A stretch of DNA of 17,384 nucleotides from FEN-727 sp036508635 (GTDB taxonomy: Bacteria > Actinomycetota > Geothermincolia > Fen-727 > Anoxymicrobiaceae). The notes below the pieces were generated by a model. The model had not been told where the DNA came from. It worked only from the letters and a program-made list of their open reading frames with translations, and searched no databases. This document shows positions 1-6,993 of this stretch, piece by piece (position 1 is the stretch's first letter; the number at the start of each line of letters is the position of its first letter). The position numbers were made by a program, and so were the translations under genes. Location of the stretch: contig DATCGY010000229.1 of assembly GCA_036508635.1 (NCBI GenBank), forward strand, positions 1 to 17,384. Direction: 5' to 3'.

Positions 1-131
1 TCGATTGCGACTGTGAGTTCCTCGCGGAATGTGGAGGTGGCTGCCGCTTCCGCGCTCGATCATCATCGGGACGCAACGGGCCTGATCCCTTGAAATGCCT
101 GCAATTTGGTGTGGGCGAGCACTCTGACTGA
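1..131 (+). CDS. C-terminal fragment of a radical SAM/SPASM-like protein
   Basis: The frame beginning at base 3 is open from the window edge to a TGA at 129-131 and gives 42 residues. They contain a dense cysteine cluster, CDCEF, then ECGGGCRFRA, then PDPLKC near the end. The CX5CX3C run, the CGGGCR core and a last cysteine after a PDP turn are typical of the C-terminal SPASM domain, which binds an auxiliary iron-sulfur cluster in radical SAM peptide- or enzyme-modifying proteins. The first two visible cysteines are one residue apart instead of the usual two. The catalytic CX3CX2C domain lies outside the window, so substrate and symbol cannot be given. The 250-base gap before mraZ suggests it is not part of the dcw operon. 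Family recognition is from pattern only. Confidence 0.68.
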   Translation, partial: DCDCEFLAECGGGCRFRARSSSGRNGPDPLKCLQFGVGEHSD

Positions 132-132
132 C

Positions 133-161
133 CGCCCGAGAGTTTTCCACATTAACGGGCG
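133..161 (+). terminator. weak hairpin after the SPASM-like gene
   Basis: CGCCCG (133-138) and CGGGCG (156-161) can form a six-base-pair GC-only stem with a 17-base loop, starting two bases after the upstream stop codon. The position suits a terminator. There is no run of T after the stem (CAAAATC follows) and the loop is long, so an intrinsic terminator is doubtful. One DnaA-box-like 9-mer (143-151) lies in the loop. Confidence 0.25.
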
Positions 162-234
162 CAAAATCGATGGGACGGCTCACCACATCAATATGTTGTG
201 GTATGAAATGAGATTGTCCACAAAATATTCCACA
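143..234 (+). promoter_or_regulatory. cluster of three DnaA-box-like 9-mers upstream of mraZ
   Basis: Three same-strand 9-mers end in TCCACA: TTTTCCACA (143-151), TTGTCCACA (214-222) and TATTCCACA (226-234). The second is the DnaA box form favoured in high-GC actinobacteria and differs by one base from E. coli TTATCCACA. The second and third start 12 bases apart. They lie in the non-coding gap about 150-240 bases before mraZ. DnaA acting as a transcription factor on this operon is an inference. Chance occurrence of single boxes is common, but three in 92 bases is not what I would expect in GC-rich DNA. Confidence 0.45.
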
Positions 235-318
235 TACTAACATTCTCATCCCTGAAATCAGGTCTCTTAGACTCCATTTTTGTCACCCGAACGGGCCAAT
301 CGTGTCATTCTGTGAGGA

Positions 319-365
319 AAAGTGTTGCAAAAGGGAGAATAGGGGAGTAAAGTGGTTCCAAGTGG
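319..365 (+). promoter_or_regulatory. MraZ-type operator: five boxes at 10-bp spacing
   Basis: Five boxes start at 319, 329, 339, 349 and 359, exactly 10 bases apart: AAAGTGT, AAAAGGG, ATAGGGG, AAAGTGG and CAAGTGG. Known MraZ operators are phased repeats at the same period (TGGGN plus five bases in E. coli, AAAGTG[T/G] plus three bases in mollicutes). Two boxes here match the AAAGTG[T/G] form fully, one has a single mismatch and two have two mismatches. A further GTG in phase at 312-314 may be a degenerate sixth copy. The array ends 19 bases before the mraZ start, the expected place for autoregulation by the MraZ ring, which touches successive major grooves. Confidence 0.72.
325..353 (+). promoter_or_regulatory. 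candidate promoter for mraZ
   Basis: TTGCAA (325-330) and TAAAGT (348-353) are 17 bases apart and each match four of six consensus sigma-70 positions. They would start transcription near 360 and lie inside the MraZ boxes, which would allow direct repression. A second weak option is TTGTCA (280-285) with TGTCAT (303-308), also 17 apart, which would put the boxes in the early transcribed region. Neither is strong and I cannot choose between them. Confidence 0.25.
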
Positions 366-384
366 TTAGAACAAAGGGAAAGCA

Positions 385-807
385 ATGCTGGTCGGTTCGT
401 CTCAAAGAACGGTGGATACCAAAGGGCGTATCATCCTGCCGCGAGAGTTCCGTCGTGATTTCGATGGGGGGCTCATGGCAACCAAGGGCCTCGATTCCTG
501 TCTCCTGCTCTATCCCATGAAAGAGTGGGACAGGCTGGTGGACCGCATCGATGAGATGCCTTCGGGTATCGAGTCGACCCGCCGGTTCACTCGGCTTTTC
601 TTCGCAAACGCGAGCCACATAATGCCCGACGGACAGGGGCGGGTCCTGATCCCGCCGCGCCTCCGCGAGATGGTCGGCATAACCAAAGAAGTAGTGATCG
701 TCGGCCTTTCGAACAAAGCGGAGGTATGGAATCCCGAGAGATGGGACGCTTACGCGAGCGAAAGCGCGGAGCATTACGAACAATCGGCGTCCGACATCGG
801 TGTTTGA
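385..807 (+). CDS. mraZ: transcriptional regulator MraZ
   Basis: MraZ is the DNA-binding regulator encoded at the head of dcw clusters. It assembles into a ring of AbrB-like (SpoVT/AbrB) domains that reads phased repeats. This protein has 140 residues, normal for the family, and shows both copies of the DxxGR signature. The first is DTKGRIILP at residues 11-19 and the second DGQGRVLIPP near 82-91. The ATG at 385 follows AAGGGA (374-379) by five bases, and the start MLVGSSQRTVDTKGR aligns with the usual MFxGxxxxxxDxKGR. It sits directly downstream of a five-box MraZ-type operator, so autoregulation of the whole operon is likely. Its stop is only two bases before the rsmH start. Identification is firm. 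Confidence 0.96.
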   Translation: MLVGSSQRTVDTKGRIILPREFRRDFDGGLMATKGLDSCLLLYPMKEWDRLVDRIDEMPSGIESTRRFTRLFFANASHIMPDGQGRVLIPPRLREMVGITKEVVIVGLSNKAEVWNPERWDAYASESAEHYEQSASDIGV

Positions 808-809
808 GA

Positions 810-1772
810 ATGGACGACGATAGGGCTGAGCACCGGCCGGTAATGGTCGCCAAGGTCATCGAGTACCTGGCGCCGGAGAAGGGGAAGGTGATCGTTGATG
901 GCACACTCGGAGCAGGTGGACACGCTGCGGCTATCGCTGAAAGGATCTCACCGGGAGGCAGGCTCATTGGTATTGACCGGGACCCGAAGGCTCTCGCTTC
1001 AGCACGCAAACGGCTGGGGGCGGTGGATACCGCGCAGGTCGGTTACCATTGCGAAAATTTCCGAGATTTACTCTCCGTCCTTGGCGACGAGGGTCTAGAG
1101 GAGGTAGACGGCATCTTGCTGGATCTCGGCCTTTCATCCATGCAGGTTGATGACCCGGAGCGGGGCTTCAGCTTCCGCCAGGACGGTCCGCTCGACATGA
1201 GGATGGGTCCTGACGCGGAGATGACCGCCGAGGAACTGGTCAACGAGGCGTCAGAGGACGAGCTGACGCGCATTATCTACAACTACGGGGATGAGCGGTG
1301 GGCCAGGCGAATAGCTCACTTCATCATAGAGGCTCGGGAGCGCAGGCCCATACGGACAACATGGGAGCTCACGAAGGTCGTGGAGGACGCGGTGCCCGTC
1401 TCGGCGAGGCGTGGCCGCAAACACCCGGCTCGAAAGACGTTCCAGGCGCTCCGAATCGCGGTTAATGACGAGTTGGATGACCTGAAGGAGGGGATAGCCA
1501 CAGGAATAAAATGCCTGGCCCCGGCCGGGCGGATAGTAGTGCTCTCGTATCAGTCCCATGAGGACCGACTCGTGAAGCGCACCTTTAACTCCCTGGCAAG
1601 AGGAACGGACTATCCGCCCGGCGACCCGCTCTATATTGAACCGGTGATTGAGCGACTTACGCGCAAGCCGGTCATACCCTCCGAGGAAGAGATGGAGACA
1701 AATCCCCGAAGCAGGAGCGCAAAGCTCCGTGCGGCTATGAAAAAAGGGCTGAAGACAGATGGCCCTCGGTAA
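810..1772 (+). CDS. rsmH: 16S rRNA (cytosine(1402)-N(4))-methyltransferase RsmH
   Basis: RsmH (formerly MraW) uses S-adenosylmethionine to methylate N4 of C1402 in the decoding centre of 16S rRNA. The 320-residue protein has the EHRPVM start motif, the SAM-binding DGTLGAGGH at residues 30-38, the LLDLGLSSMQVDDPERGFSF motif, and the conserved RKHPARKTFQALRIAVN and LSYQSHEDRLVK segments. I chose ATG 810, two bases after the mraZ stop (TGA GA ATG), because the homologous region begins there. There is no clear Shine-Dalgarno sequence, so translation is probably coupled to mraZ. The frame is open further upstream to an ATG at 726, but those 28 extra residues lie inside mraZ and are not family-like. 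The end overlaps the ftsL-like gene by 14 bases. Confidence 0.96.
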   Translation: MDDDRAEHRPVMVAKVIEYLAPEKGKVIVDGTLGAGGHAAAIAERISPGGRLIGIDRDPKALASARKRLGAVDTAQVGYHCENFRDLLSVLGDEGLEEVDGILLDLGLSSMQVDDPERGFSFRQDGPLDMRMGPDAEMTAEELVNEASEDELTRIIYNYGDERWARRIAHFIIEARERRPIRTTWELTKVVEDAVPVSARRGRKHPARKTFQALRIAVNDELDDLKEGIATGIKCLAPAGRIVVLSYQSHEDRLVKRTFNSLARGTDYPPGDPLYIEPVIERLTRKPVIPSEEEMETNPRSRSAKLRAAMKKGLKTDGPR

Positions 1773-2226
1773 GACCAAGGGAAAACAGACAGACAAAAAG
1801 AAGTGTAAAGAGAAGATTCGGACGCCGAGGGAGAGGAAGGGTCTCACCTTCGGCTTCTTGATGATGGTGTTGTTCATACTCGCCGGGACCGGTGTGTTCA
1901 TGGTCGCCATGCAGCAGGGCGCGGTGAGCAAGGACATGGCCGAGAGGCGCATCGAGGAGAAGGCGGCCGCCGAAAAGGCGAAGCAGAAAAGCCTGAGGGT
2001 AGAGATTGCGCGCCTCAAATCGCCCGACAGAGTGACGAGGATAGCTGACGACGAGCTCAACATGACCGACCCGTCAACGGTTATATACCTGAAATACTCG
2101 CGGGATCACAGTGGAAAAGTCACGTGCCAGAGCACTACAGAGCATGAGAGTGAGCCGCAGAGCCAGACCGACAGGACGCAACCCTCAGCGAATGAGGAGA
2201 ACTCGGGGAACCTGACTCGAAGATAG
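1759..2226 (+). CDS. ftsL: FtsL-like cell division protein
   Basis: This is a 155-residue single-pass membrane protein in the invariant ftsL position between rsmH and ftsI. Residues 1-28 are strongly basic, 29-51 form one transmembrane segment, and 55-85 are charged and Ala/Glu/Lys-rich with coiled-coil character. The following ARLKSPDRVTRIADDELNM stretch matches the FtsL/DivIC ending in which an L-x-SPxRI-x-x-xA motif precedes a GM-like turn. FtsL pairs with a DivIC-type partner and FtsQ/DivIB to regulate FtsW and PBP2. The tail after about 110 is hydrophilic, Ser/Thr/Gln/Glu-rich and probably disordered, longer than in many FtsL proteins. The ATG follows AAGGG (1744-1748). FtsL sequences diverge strongly, so the name rests on topology, motif and position together. 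Confidence 0.85.
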   Translation: MALGKTKGKQTDKKKCKEKIRTPRERKGLTFGFLMMVLFILAGTGVFMVAMQQGAVSKDMAERRIEEKAAAEKAKQKSLRVEIARLKSPDRVTRIADDELNMTDPSTVIYLKYSRDHSGKVTCQSTTEHESEPQSQTDRTQPSANEENSGNLTRR

Positions 2227-2235
2227 GAAGCGACA

Positions 2236-3978
2236 GTGCAAAAGAGGGAAACCAACGACAGGCGGTTGATAGTCGTAGCCGCGGTCCTCTTCCTCTGTCT
2301 TGCGGTGGTCGCCGGCAAGCTCATCGTGATCCAGGGGCTCGAGGCAGGGCGCTATAAGAAGCTGGCCGCGCAGCAGAGAGACTCCAATATCAAGATCACC
2401 CCACGGCGAGGAACGGTCTTTGACCGTGAGGGCGAGGTATTGGCCATCAGCGAGGATGTCACCTCCGTCTACACCACCCCCTACCTTGTGAAGAACAAGA
2501 AAGAGGCAGCGGCTAAGATAGCGGGTATCCTTGGCACGGACGAGGCTGAAATCCAGAGCAAGCTCGACGAGCATTCAGGCTTTGTCTATATCGCGCGCAA
2601 GATCGACAACCCTATCGCTGACAAGATAAAGAAACTGAAACTGGACGGAATCGGCTTCATAGAGGAGAGCAAACGATACTATCCGCTCGGTTCTCTCTGC
2701 TCGCAGATCCTCGGCCTTGTCGATGTCGACAACAAGGGACAAGCGGGGGTCGAGATGTATTACGAGGGTCTCCTCGGAGGAAAGCCCGGAGAGGTCCTGC
2801 TCGAAAAGGACGCCGCCGGCAACGCGATACCGGGTAGCGAGAAAAACCGCAAAGCATCGGTCGACGGGGTAGACCTCCAGCTCACGATCGACAAAGACAT
2901 CCAGGCCCAGGTCGAAGAGTCACTTGCAAAAGGGGTCGACACTTATGGTGCAAAAGCGGGAACAGCAATCGTGCTCGACTGCAACACGGGAGATGTGCTC
3001 GCTATGGCGTCGAGCCCAACGTTCGATCCGAACAAGAGGGAACACATCGACCCTGCATCGATGAGGAACCGGGCGGTAACCGACGTATACGAGCCTGGCT
3101 CGGTCCTCAAGACCGTGACAGCGTCGGCGGCGCTGGAGCAGGGTGTCGTGACTCCGCAGACTGTCATTCCCATACCATCCGAGCTCAAGGTAGCCGATAA
3201 GGTGTTCAAGGACGCGGAGGTGAAACCGTACAGGCAGCTCACTTTCACTCAGGTGATAGGTGAATCCTCGAACGTAGGCACCATACAGGTAGGGCAGAAG
3301 CTGGGGTCCCAGAGGCTTGCGGGGTACCTCGACCGCATGGGGCTCGGTCATAAGACGGGCGTCGATTTTCCCGGTGAGGTGGCGGGAATAGTCCCCGCTC
3401 TTTCCGCCTGGTCCGGAACGAGTATAGCCACCATAAGCATCGGGCAGGGAATATCCGTCACACCGATACAGCTTGCGTGCGCCATGGGCTCGATCGCCAA
3501 CGGCGGTCGTAAGATCATCCCGCATTTCCTGAAGGCGAAGGTAACGGACAAGGGCGTGCAGGACATGGGACTTGGCGGACTGGGCGAGGAGGTTCTCTCA
3601 AAGCCTGTCTGTCAGCAGATGACCTCCATACTCGAAAATGTCGTAGCCCCTGGAAATACGGGCGTCAAGGCCGCGGTCAACTACTATCGCGTGGCGGGCA
3701 AGACCGGAACGGCCGCAAAGCCGGCGAAAGGCGGAGGCGGATACACAAAGACATATATGGGAACGTTTGTGGGTTTCGCGCCCGCGGAGAAACCGAGACT
3801 GGTCTGCATGGTCGTGTTCGACGAGCCGACACCGATATTTGGCGGGGAGACGAGCGCTCCGGTGTTCAAAGAGATCATGGGGTTCAGCCTGCAGCATCTT
3901 AAGATACCACCCAGCTGGACAGGCCAGCCTGCCGGCGGAGGGCAGCAGAATGCAGGAGACGGCACGATTAGCGATTGA
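2236..3978 (+). CDS. ftsI: septal penicillin-binding protein 2 / FtsI (class B transpeptidase)
   Basis: This class B penicillin-binding protein crosslinks septal peptidoglycan together with FtsW. The 580-residue protein has a short cytoplasmic start, one membrane anchor at about residues 11-33, and the dimerisation-domain motif RRGTVFDREGEVLA near 57-70. A transpeptidase domain follows with all three active-site motifs: SVLK (nucleophile Ser289, Lys292), SSN (344-346) and KTG (489-491). The C-terminus is a short Pro/Gly/Gln-rich tail without PASTA repeats, unlike PBP2x/SpoVD types. The start is GTG 2236, preceded by AGGAAG (2225-2230) at five bases. It begins nine bases after the ftsL stop. 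The name pbpB is used for the same gene in actinobacteria. Confidence 0.96.
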   Translation: MQKRETNDRRLIVVAAVLFLCLAVVAGKLIVIQGLEAGRYKKLAAQQRDSNIKITPRRGTVFDREGEVLAISEDVTSVYTTPYLVKNKKEAAAKIAGILGTDEAEIQSKLDEHSGFVYIARKIDNPIADKIKKLKLDGIGFIEESKRYYPLGSLCSQILGLVDVDNKGQAGVEMYYEGLLGGKPGEVLLEKDAAGNAIPGSEKNRKASVDGVDLQLTIDKDIQAQVEESLAKGVDTYGAKAGTAIVLDCNTGDVLAMASSPTFDPNKREHIDPASMRNRAVTDVYEPGSVLKTVTASAALEQGVVTPQTVIPIPSELKVADKVFKDAEVKPYRQLTFTQVIGESSNVGTIQVGQKLGSQRLAGYLDRMGLGHKTGVDFPGEVAGIVPALSAWSGTSIATISIGQGISVTPIQLACAMGSIANGGRKIIPHFLKAKVTDKGVQDMGLGGLGEEVLSKPVCQQMTSILENVVAPGNTGVKAAVNYYRVAGKTGTAAKPAKGGGGYTKTYMGTFVGFAPAEKPRLVCMVVFDEPTPIFGGETSAPVFKEIMGFSLQHLKIPPSWTGQPAGGGQQNAGDGTISD

Positions 3979-3987
3979 GGTAATAAA

Positions 3988-4101
3988 ATGCGGTCTTCAC
4001 AGGGACGAGAGGCGTTTCTTGTCTTTGACATGGCCGAGGTCTATAAGGGCGCGTGGACGCGCACGCGGAGGACGGGAAACGGGTGGCAGAAATGCGATTA
4101 G
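3988..4101 (+). CDS. possible 37-codon small ORF between ftsI and murE
   Basis: ATG 3988 is preceded by GAGG (3977-3980) at seven bases, a better ribosome site than any murE start has. The frame runs 37 codons to TAG 4099-4101, beyond the likely murE starts at 4083 or 4092. The product begins MRSSQGREAFLVFDMAEVYK and has no recognisable domain or membrane segment. It could be a leader whose translation opens the murE start, or a chance ORF in the only sizeable gap in the first half of the cluster. No function is claimed. Confidence 0.3.
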   Translation: MRSSQGREAFLVFDMAEVYKGAWTRTRRTGNGWQKCD

Positions 4102-5579
4102 AAGAGCTTCTGGACATCATTGAAGAAAAAAGGATTTCGGGGCCGAAAGATATTGAGGTAAAAGGCCTGGCTTACAACAGCAAAGAAGTTCAGGCTGGAA
4201 ACGCCTTCTTCTGCATCAAGGGTCTCGTGACGGACGGCCATCTCTTCGCCGCCGACGCAGCCGAACGAGGGGCGTCGGTCATTTTTTTAGAAAGAGACCT
4301 GGACGTGGAAGTGCCCGAAAGTATTGTGCGGGTGAAAGTGCCTGATACGAGACAGGCCCTCGCTCTTTGCGCGGCCAGGTTCTACGGCTCGCCTTCAAAG
4401 AAGTTGCGGCTTATCGGAGTGACGGGTACGAACGGCAAGACTACAACCGGCTTTCTCGTAGAGAACGTTTTCAAGAAAGCCGGGATGACAACCGGCCTTA
4501 TCGGGACCGTGGAGAACCACATCGGCGATATCATAGAGCACGTGGAGAGGACCACACCGGAATCGCTTGACCTCCAGGCGTTCCTGCGCCGCATGGTCGA
4601 CGCGGGCGTCGAGGTAGCGGTGATGGAGGTTTCCTCGCATGCGCTCGAACTACATCGCGTCAGCGGGTGCGCGTTCGAGGTGGTCGTGTTCACGAACCTT
4701 ACCCAGGACCACCTGGATTTCCATCTCTCTATCGAGGAGTACTTCGGCGCAAAGAAGAGGTTGTTCGAGGGTGAGGAGTTCGGCGTTCAGCGCACCGCGG
4801 TGATCAACTACGACGACGCGTTCGGCAGGAGACTCCTGCACGAGACTCCTCAACCCACCAGAAGCTACGGCATGGATGAGAAAGCGGACGTCAGTGCGAT
4901 AGGAGTCGATATCACACCGACTGGAAACCGGTTCGAGATACTGTTCGGCGAGGAATCCATACCTCTATCGACGAAGCTGCAGGGTCGATTCAACATCTAT
5001 AACTGCCTTGCGGCGGCTTGCGTCGCTTTCCAGATGGGCGTGGATAGCGACAGCATCGTTGAGGGGCTCGAGATGCTGCCGGGCGTACCCGGCAGATTCG
5101 AGAACATCGAGTGCGGTCAAGAATTCACGGCCATCGTCGACTACGCGCATACGCCGGACGGAGTAACCAGCCTCCTGGACGCGTGCCGCGAGGTCTCTGG
5201 AGGCAGGGTGATAATAGTCGTCGGGTGTGGTGGCGACCGGGACAGGAGCAAGAGGCCCCTGATGGGAAGGGCCGCCGTCGAGATGTCGGACCTTTGCATT
5301 ATCACGTCGGACAATCCGAGGAGCGAGGACCCGGCAGAGATAATCGGGATGATCGTGGAGGGCGTGCGGGACCGGTATCCGTCTGAACGCTACGCGGTCG
5401 AGGTGGATAGGCGAAAGGCCATAAAGAAAGCGATTTCAGATGCGCGCCCGGGCGACCTTGTGGTGGTTGCAGGAAAAGGCCATGAAAGCGGCCAAATCTT
5501 TTCAGATAGGATCATCGAATTTGATGACCGCCAGGTTGTAAGAGAATGCCTGAAGGAGGTAACGGGTGCGGAGTGTTAG
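4083..5579 (+). CDS. murE: UDP-MurNAc-tripeptide synthetase MurE (meso-DAP type)
   Basis: MurE adds the third amino acid to UDP-MurNAc-L-Ala-D-Glu in the cytoplasm, using ATP. The 498-residue protein has the N-terminal UDP-binding region, the ATP loop GTNGKTTT (GTNGKT at 115-120), the EVSSHAL motif, the AKKRLFEGEEFG segment that carries the lysine expected to be carbamylated, and DNPR at 410-413. DNPR is the motif that recognises meso-diaminopimelate, which predicts DAP-type peptidoglycan. The start is uncertain. GTG 4083 has GGAGG (4067-4071) eleven bases upstream. ATG 4092 gives MRLEELL, the usual MurE beginning. GTG 4053 is also in frame but adds residues without homology. The 3' end overlaps murF by 14 bases. 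Confidence 0.95.
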   Translation: MAEMRLEELLDIIEEKRISGPKDIEVKGLAYNSKEVQAGNAFFCIKGLVTDGHLFAADAAERGASVIFLERDLDVEVPESIVRVKVPDTRQALALCAARFYGSPSKKLRLIGVTGTNGKTTTGFLVENVFKKAGMTTGLIGTVENHIGDIIEHVERTTPESLDLQAFLRRMVDAGVEVAVMEVSSHALELHRVSGCAFEVVVFTNLTQDHLDFHLSIEEYFGAKKRLFEGEEFGVQRTAVINYDDAFGRRLLHETPQPTRSYGMDEKADVSAIGVDITPTGNRFEILFGEESIPLSTKLQGRFNIYNCLAAACVAFQMGVDSDSIVEGLEMLPGVPGRFENIECGQEFTAIVDYAHTPDGVTSLLDACREVSGGRVIIVVGCGGDRDRSKRPLMGRAAVEMSDLCIITSDNPRSEDPAEIIGMIVEGVRDRYPSERYAVEVDRRKAIKKAISDARPGDLVVVAGKGHESGQIFSDRIIEFDDRQVVRECLKEVTGAEC

Positions 5580-6993
5580 CCTGAGGGAGGTCGCGCGAGC
5601 GACCGCCGGCACTCTCGAAGGAAATGGCGCGCTCATAGTTGGAACCGTCGGTACGGACACCAGGGACCTCGGCGTAAAAGACCTGTTCATCGCGCTGAAA
5701 GGTCAGAGATTTGATGGACACGCGTTTCTCGAACGGGTGGTTGACAGCGGAGCAACGGCGGCGATCGTCGAACGCAAGAACCCCAACGTCACACCATTCC
5801 GAAGGAAATTCCCGGATTTTCCGTTGGTGCTCGTGAGGGACAGCCTCACGGCGATGGGGGATCTCGCTCGATTTGTGCGAGAGGGGCTCGACGTTGTAGC
5901 CGTCGGTATAACCGGCACCACCGGCAAGACGTGCACGAAAGATTACCTTGTCTCGGTGCTCTCGACCGGGCGTAGCGTCGCCGCTTCCCCCGGTAGTTAC
6001 AACAACGAAGTCGGCATCCCACTCACCATCTTTCAAGCCGAGAAAGAAGATAGGGTGCTGGTGGCGGAGATGGGTGCGAGGCACCCGGGCGACATAGAGC
6101 GGCTGGCCGAGATCGTAAAGCCTGAGTTCGGGTTGATCACAAACGTCGGTCCCGGGCATCTCGAGCTGTTCAAAACAGAGGAGGTCGTTGCCGGGACAAA
6201 AGCGGAGCTCGCGCGTGCGTTGCCCGAGGAGGGCGTGCTGGTGCTCAACGGCGACGACCCCTGGACCAGGTACATCTCAAAACAGACGAAGGCTCGTATC
6301 GTAAGGTTCGGTCACGGGCGGTCCGCCGACTATCATGCCGAGCAAATAAAGCTCGACGCGGGTGGACGCCCATCGTTCGTGTTTCACGGCCCCGGGCTTG
6401 AAATCCGAGTCAAACTGCCCGGTGTGGGGCGCCACCAGGTGCAGAACGCGGTGGCCGCCGCGGCATGCGCGCACCAGATGGGCATGAACGCGTCCCGGAT
6501 CGCGCGGGGTCTCAAAGAAGCAACACTGAGCCCATGGCGCACCGAAGTGATCGAATCGAACGGCTGCACCATAATCAACGACGCCTATAACGCAAATCCG
6601 CGTTCGATGAACGCCGCGATAGAGATCCTGACAGAGTTAGGGTCGGGGAGGCGCACCATTGCCGTCCTCGGTGCTATGGCCGAGCTCGGGAAGGACAGCA
6701 GGCGCTATCACGAGGAGGCCGGCCGGGATCTGGCGCGCCGCGATGTAGACCTGCTCGTCACCGTCGGCAGGCGCGCGCGTTACTACGCTTCAGCTGCTGT
6801 TGCGGAGGGTTTGCCGAAAGGCAGCGTGTTCAGGTGCGAGAGTCCAGGTGAAGCTGTGAGTCTTCTTGGAGAGATACTCGAGACCAGGGACGTGATACTC
6901 ATTAAGGCGTCGCGGGTTGCCGGGCTCGAATCAATTGTCGAGAAGCTGGGAGAGCCGTGCTTCTCGCGCGAGAAGTTGGTCGCGAATGTATAG
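5566..6993 (+). CDS. murF: UDP-MurNAc-tripeptide:D-Ala-D-Ala ligase MurF
   Basis: MurF joins D-Ala-D-Ala, made by Ddl, to the MurE product to complete the pentapeptide. The protein has 475 residues. The N-terminal domain contains the VGTVGTDTRDL and LFIALKGQRFDGHAF motifs. The ATP loop is GTTGKT at 117-122, followed by the PGSYNNEVGIPLT motif specific to MurF among Mur ligases. The central domain contains VAEMGARHPGDI, and the C-terminal domain has INDAYNANPRSMNAAI. The start is GTG 5566, five bases after a near-perfect Shine-Dalgarno AAGGAGGT (5553-5560) inside murE. It overlaps murE by 14 and mraY by 8 bases, so translation is coupled on both sides. Confidence 0.96.
   Translation: MRSVSLREVARATAGTLEGNGALIVGTVGTDTRDLGVKDLFIALKGQRFDGHAFLERVVDSGATAAIVERKNPNVTPFRRKFPDFPLVLVRDSLTAMGDLARFVREGLDVVAVGITGTTGKTCTKDYLVSVLSTGRSVAASPGSYNNEVGIPLTIFQAEKEDRVLVAEMGARHPGDIERLAEIVKPEFGLITNVGPGHLELFKTEEVVAGTKAELARALPEEGVLVLNGDDPWTRYISKQTKARIVRFGHGRSADYHAEQIKLDAGGRPSFVFHGPGLEIRVKLPGVGRHQVQNAVAAAACAHQMGMNASRIARGLKEATLSPWRTEVIESNGCTIINDAYNANPRSMNAAIEILTELGSGRRTIAVLGAMAELGKDSRRYHEEAGRDLARRDVDLLVTVGRRARYYASAAVAEGLPKGSVFRCESPGEAVSLLGEILETRDVILIKASRVAGLESIVEKLGEPCFSREKLVANV

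Noticed and set aside
214..240. TTGTCC plus TACTAA as an mraZ promoter
   Set aside because: The spacer is only 15 bases and the -10 match is weak. The TTGTCC is better explained as part of a DnaA-box-like site.
251..262. CCTGAAATCAGG inverted repeat
   Set aside because: Five-base arms with a two-base centre occur often by chance, and nothing else supports an operator here. The CCCGAACGGG at 286-295 was set aside for the same reason.
283..783. Minus-strand frame across the mraZ promoter and gene
   Set aside because: It covers the MraZ operator and coding region and has no recognisable domain, so it is a shadow of mraZ.
726..809. Upstream in-frame start for rsmH
   Set aside because: The 28 added residues are basic and not family-like, the GGAGG is too close to the ATG at 726, and the region codes for mraZ in another frame.
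6917..6985. Longer N-terminus for mraY
   Set aside because: These codons lie inside murF in another frame and do not resemble the first membrane helix of MraY. ATG 6986 gives the normal start.
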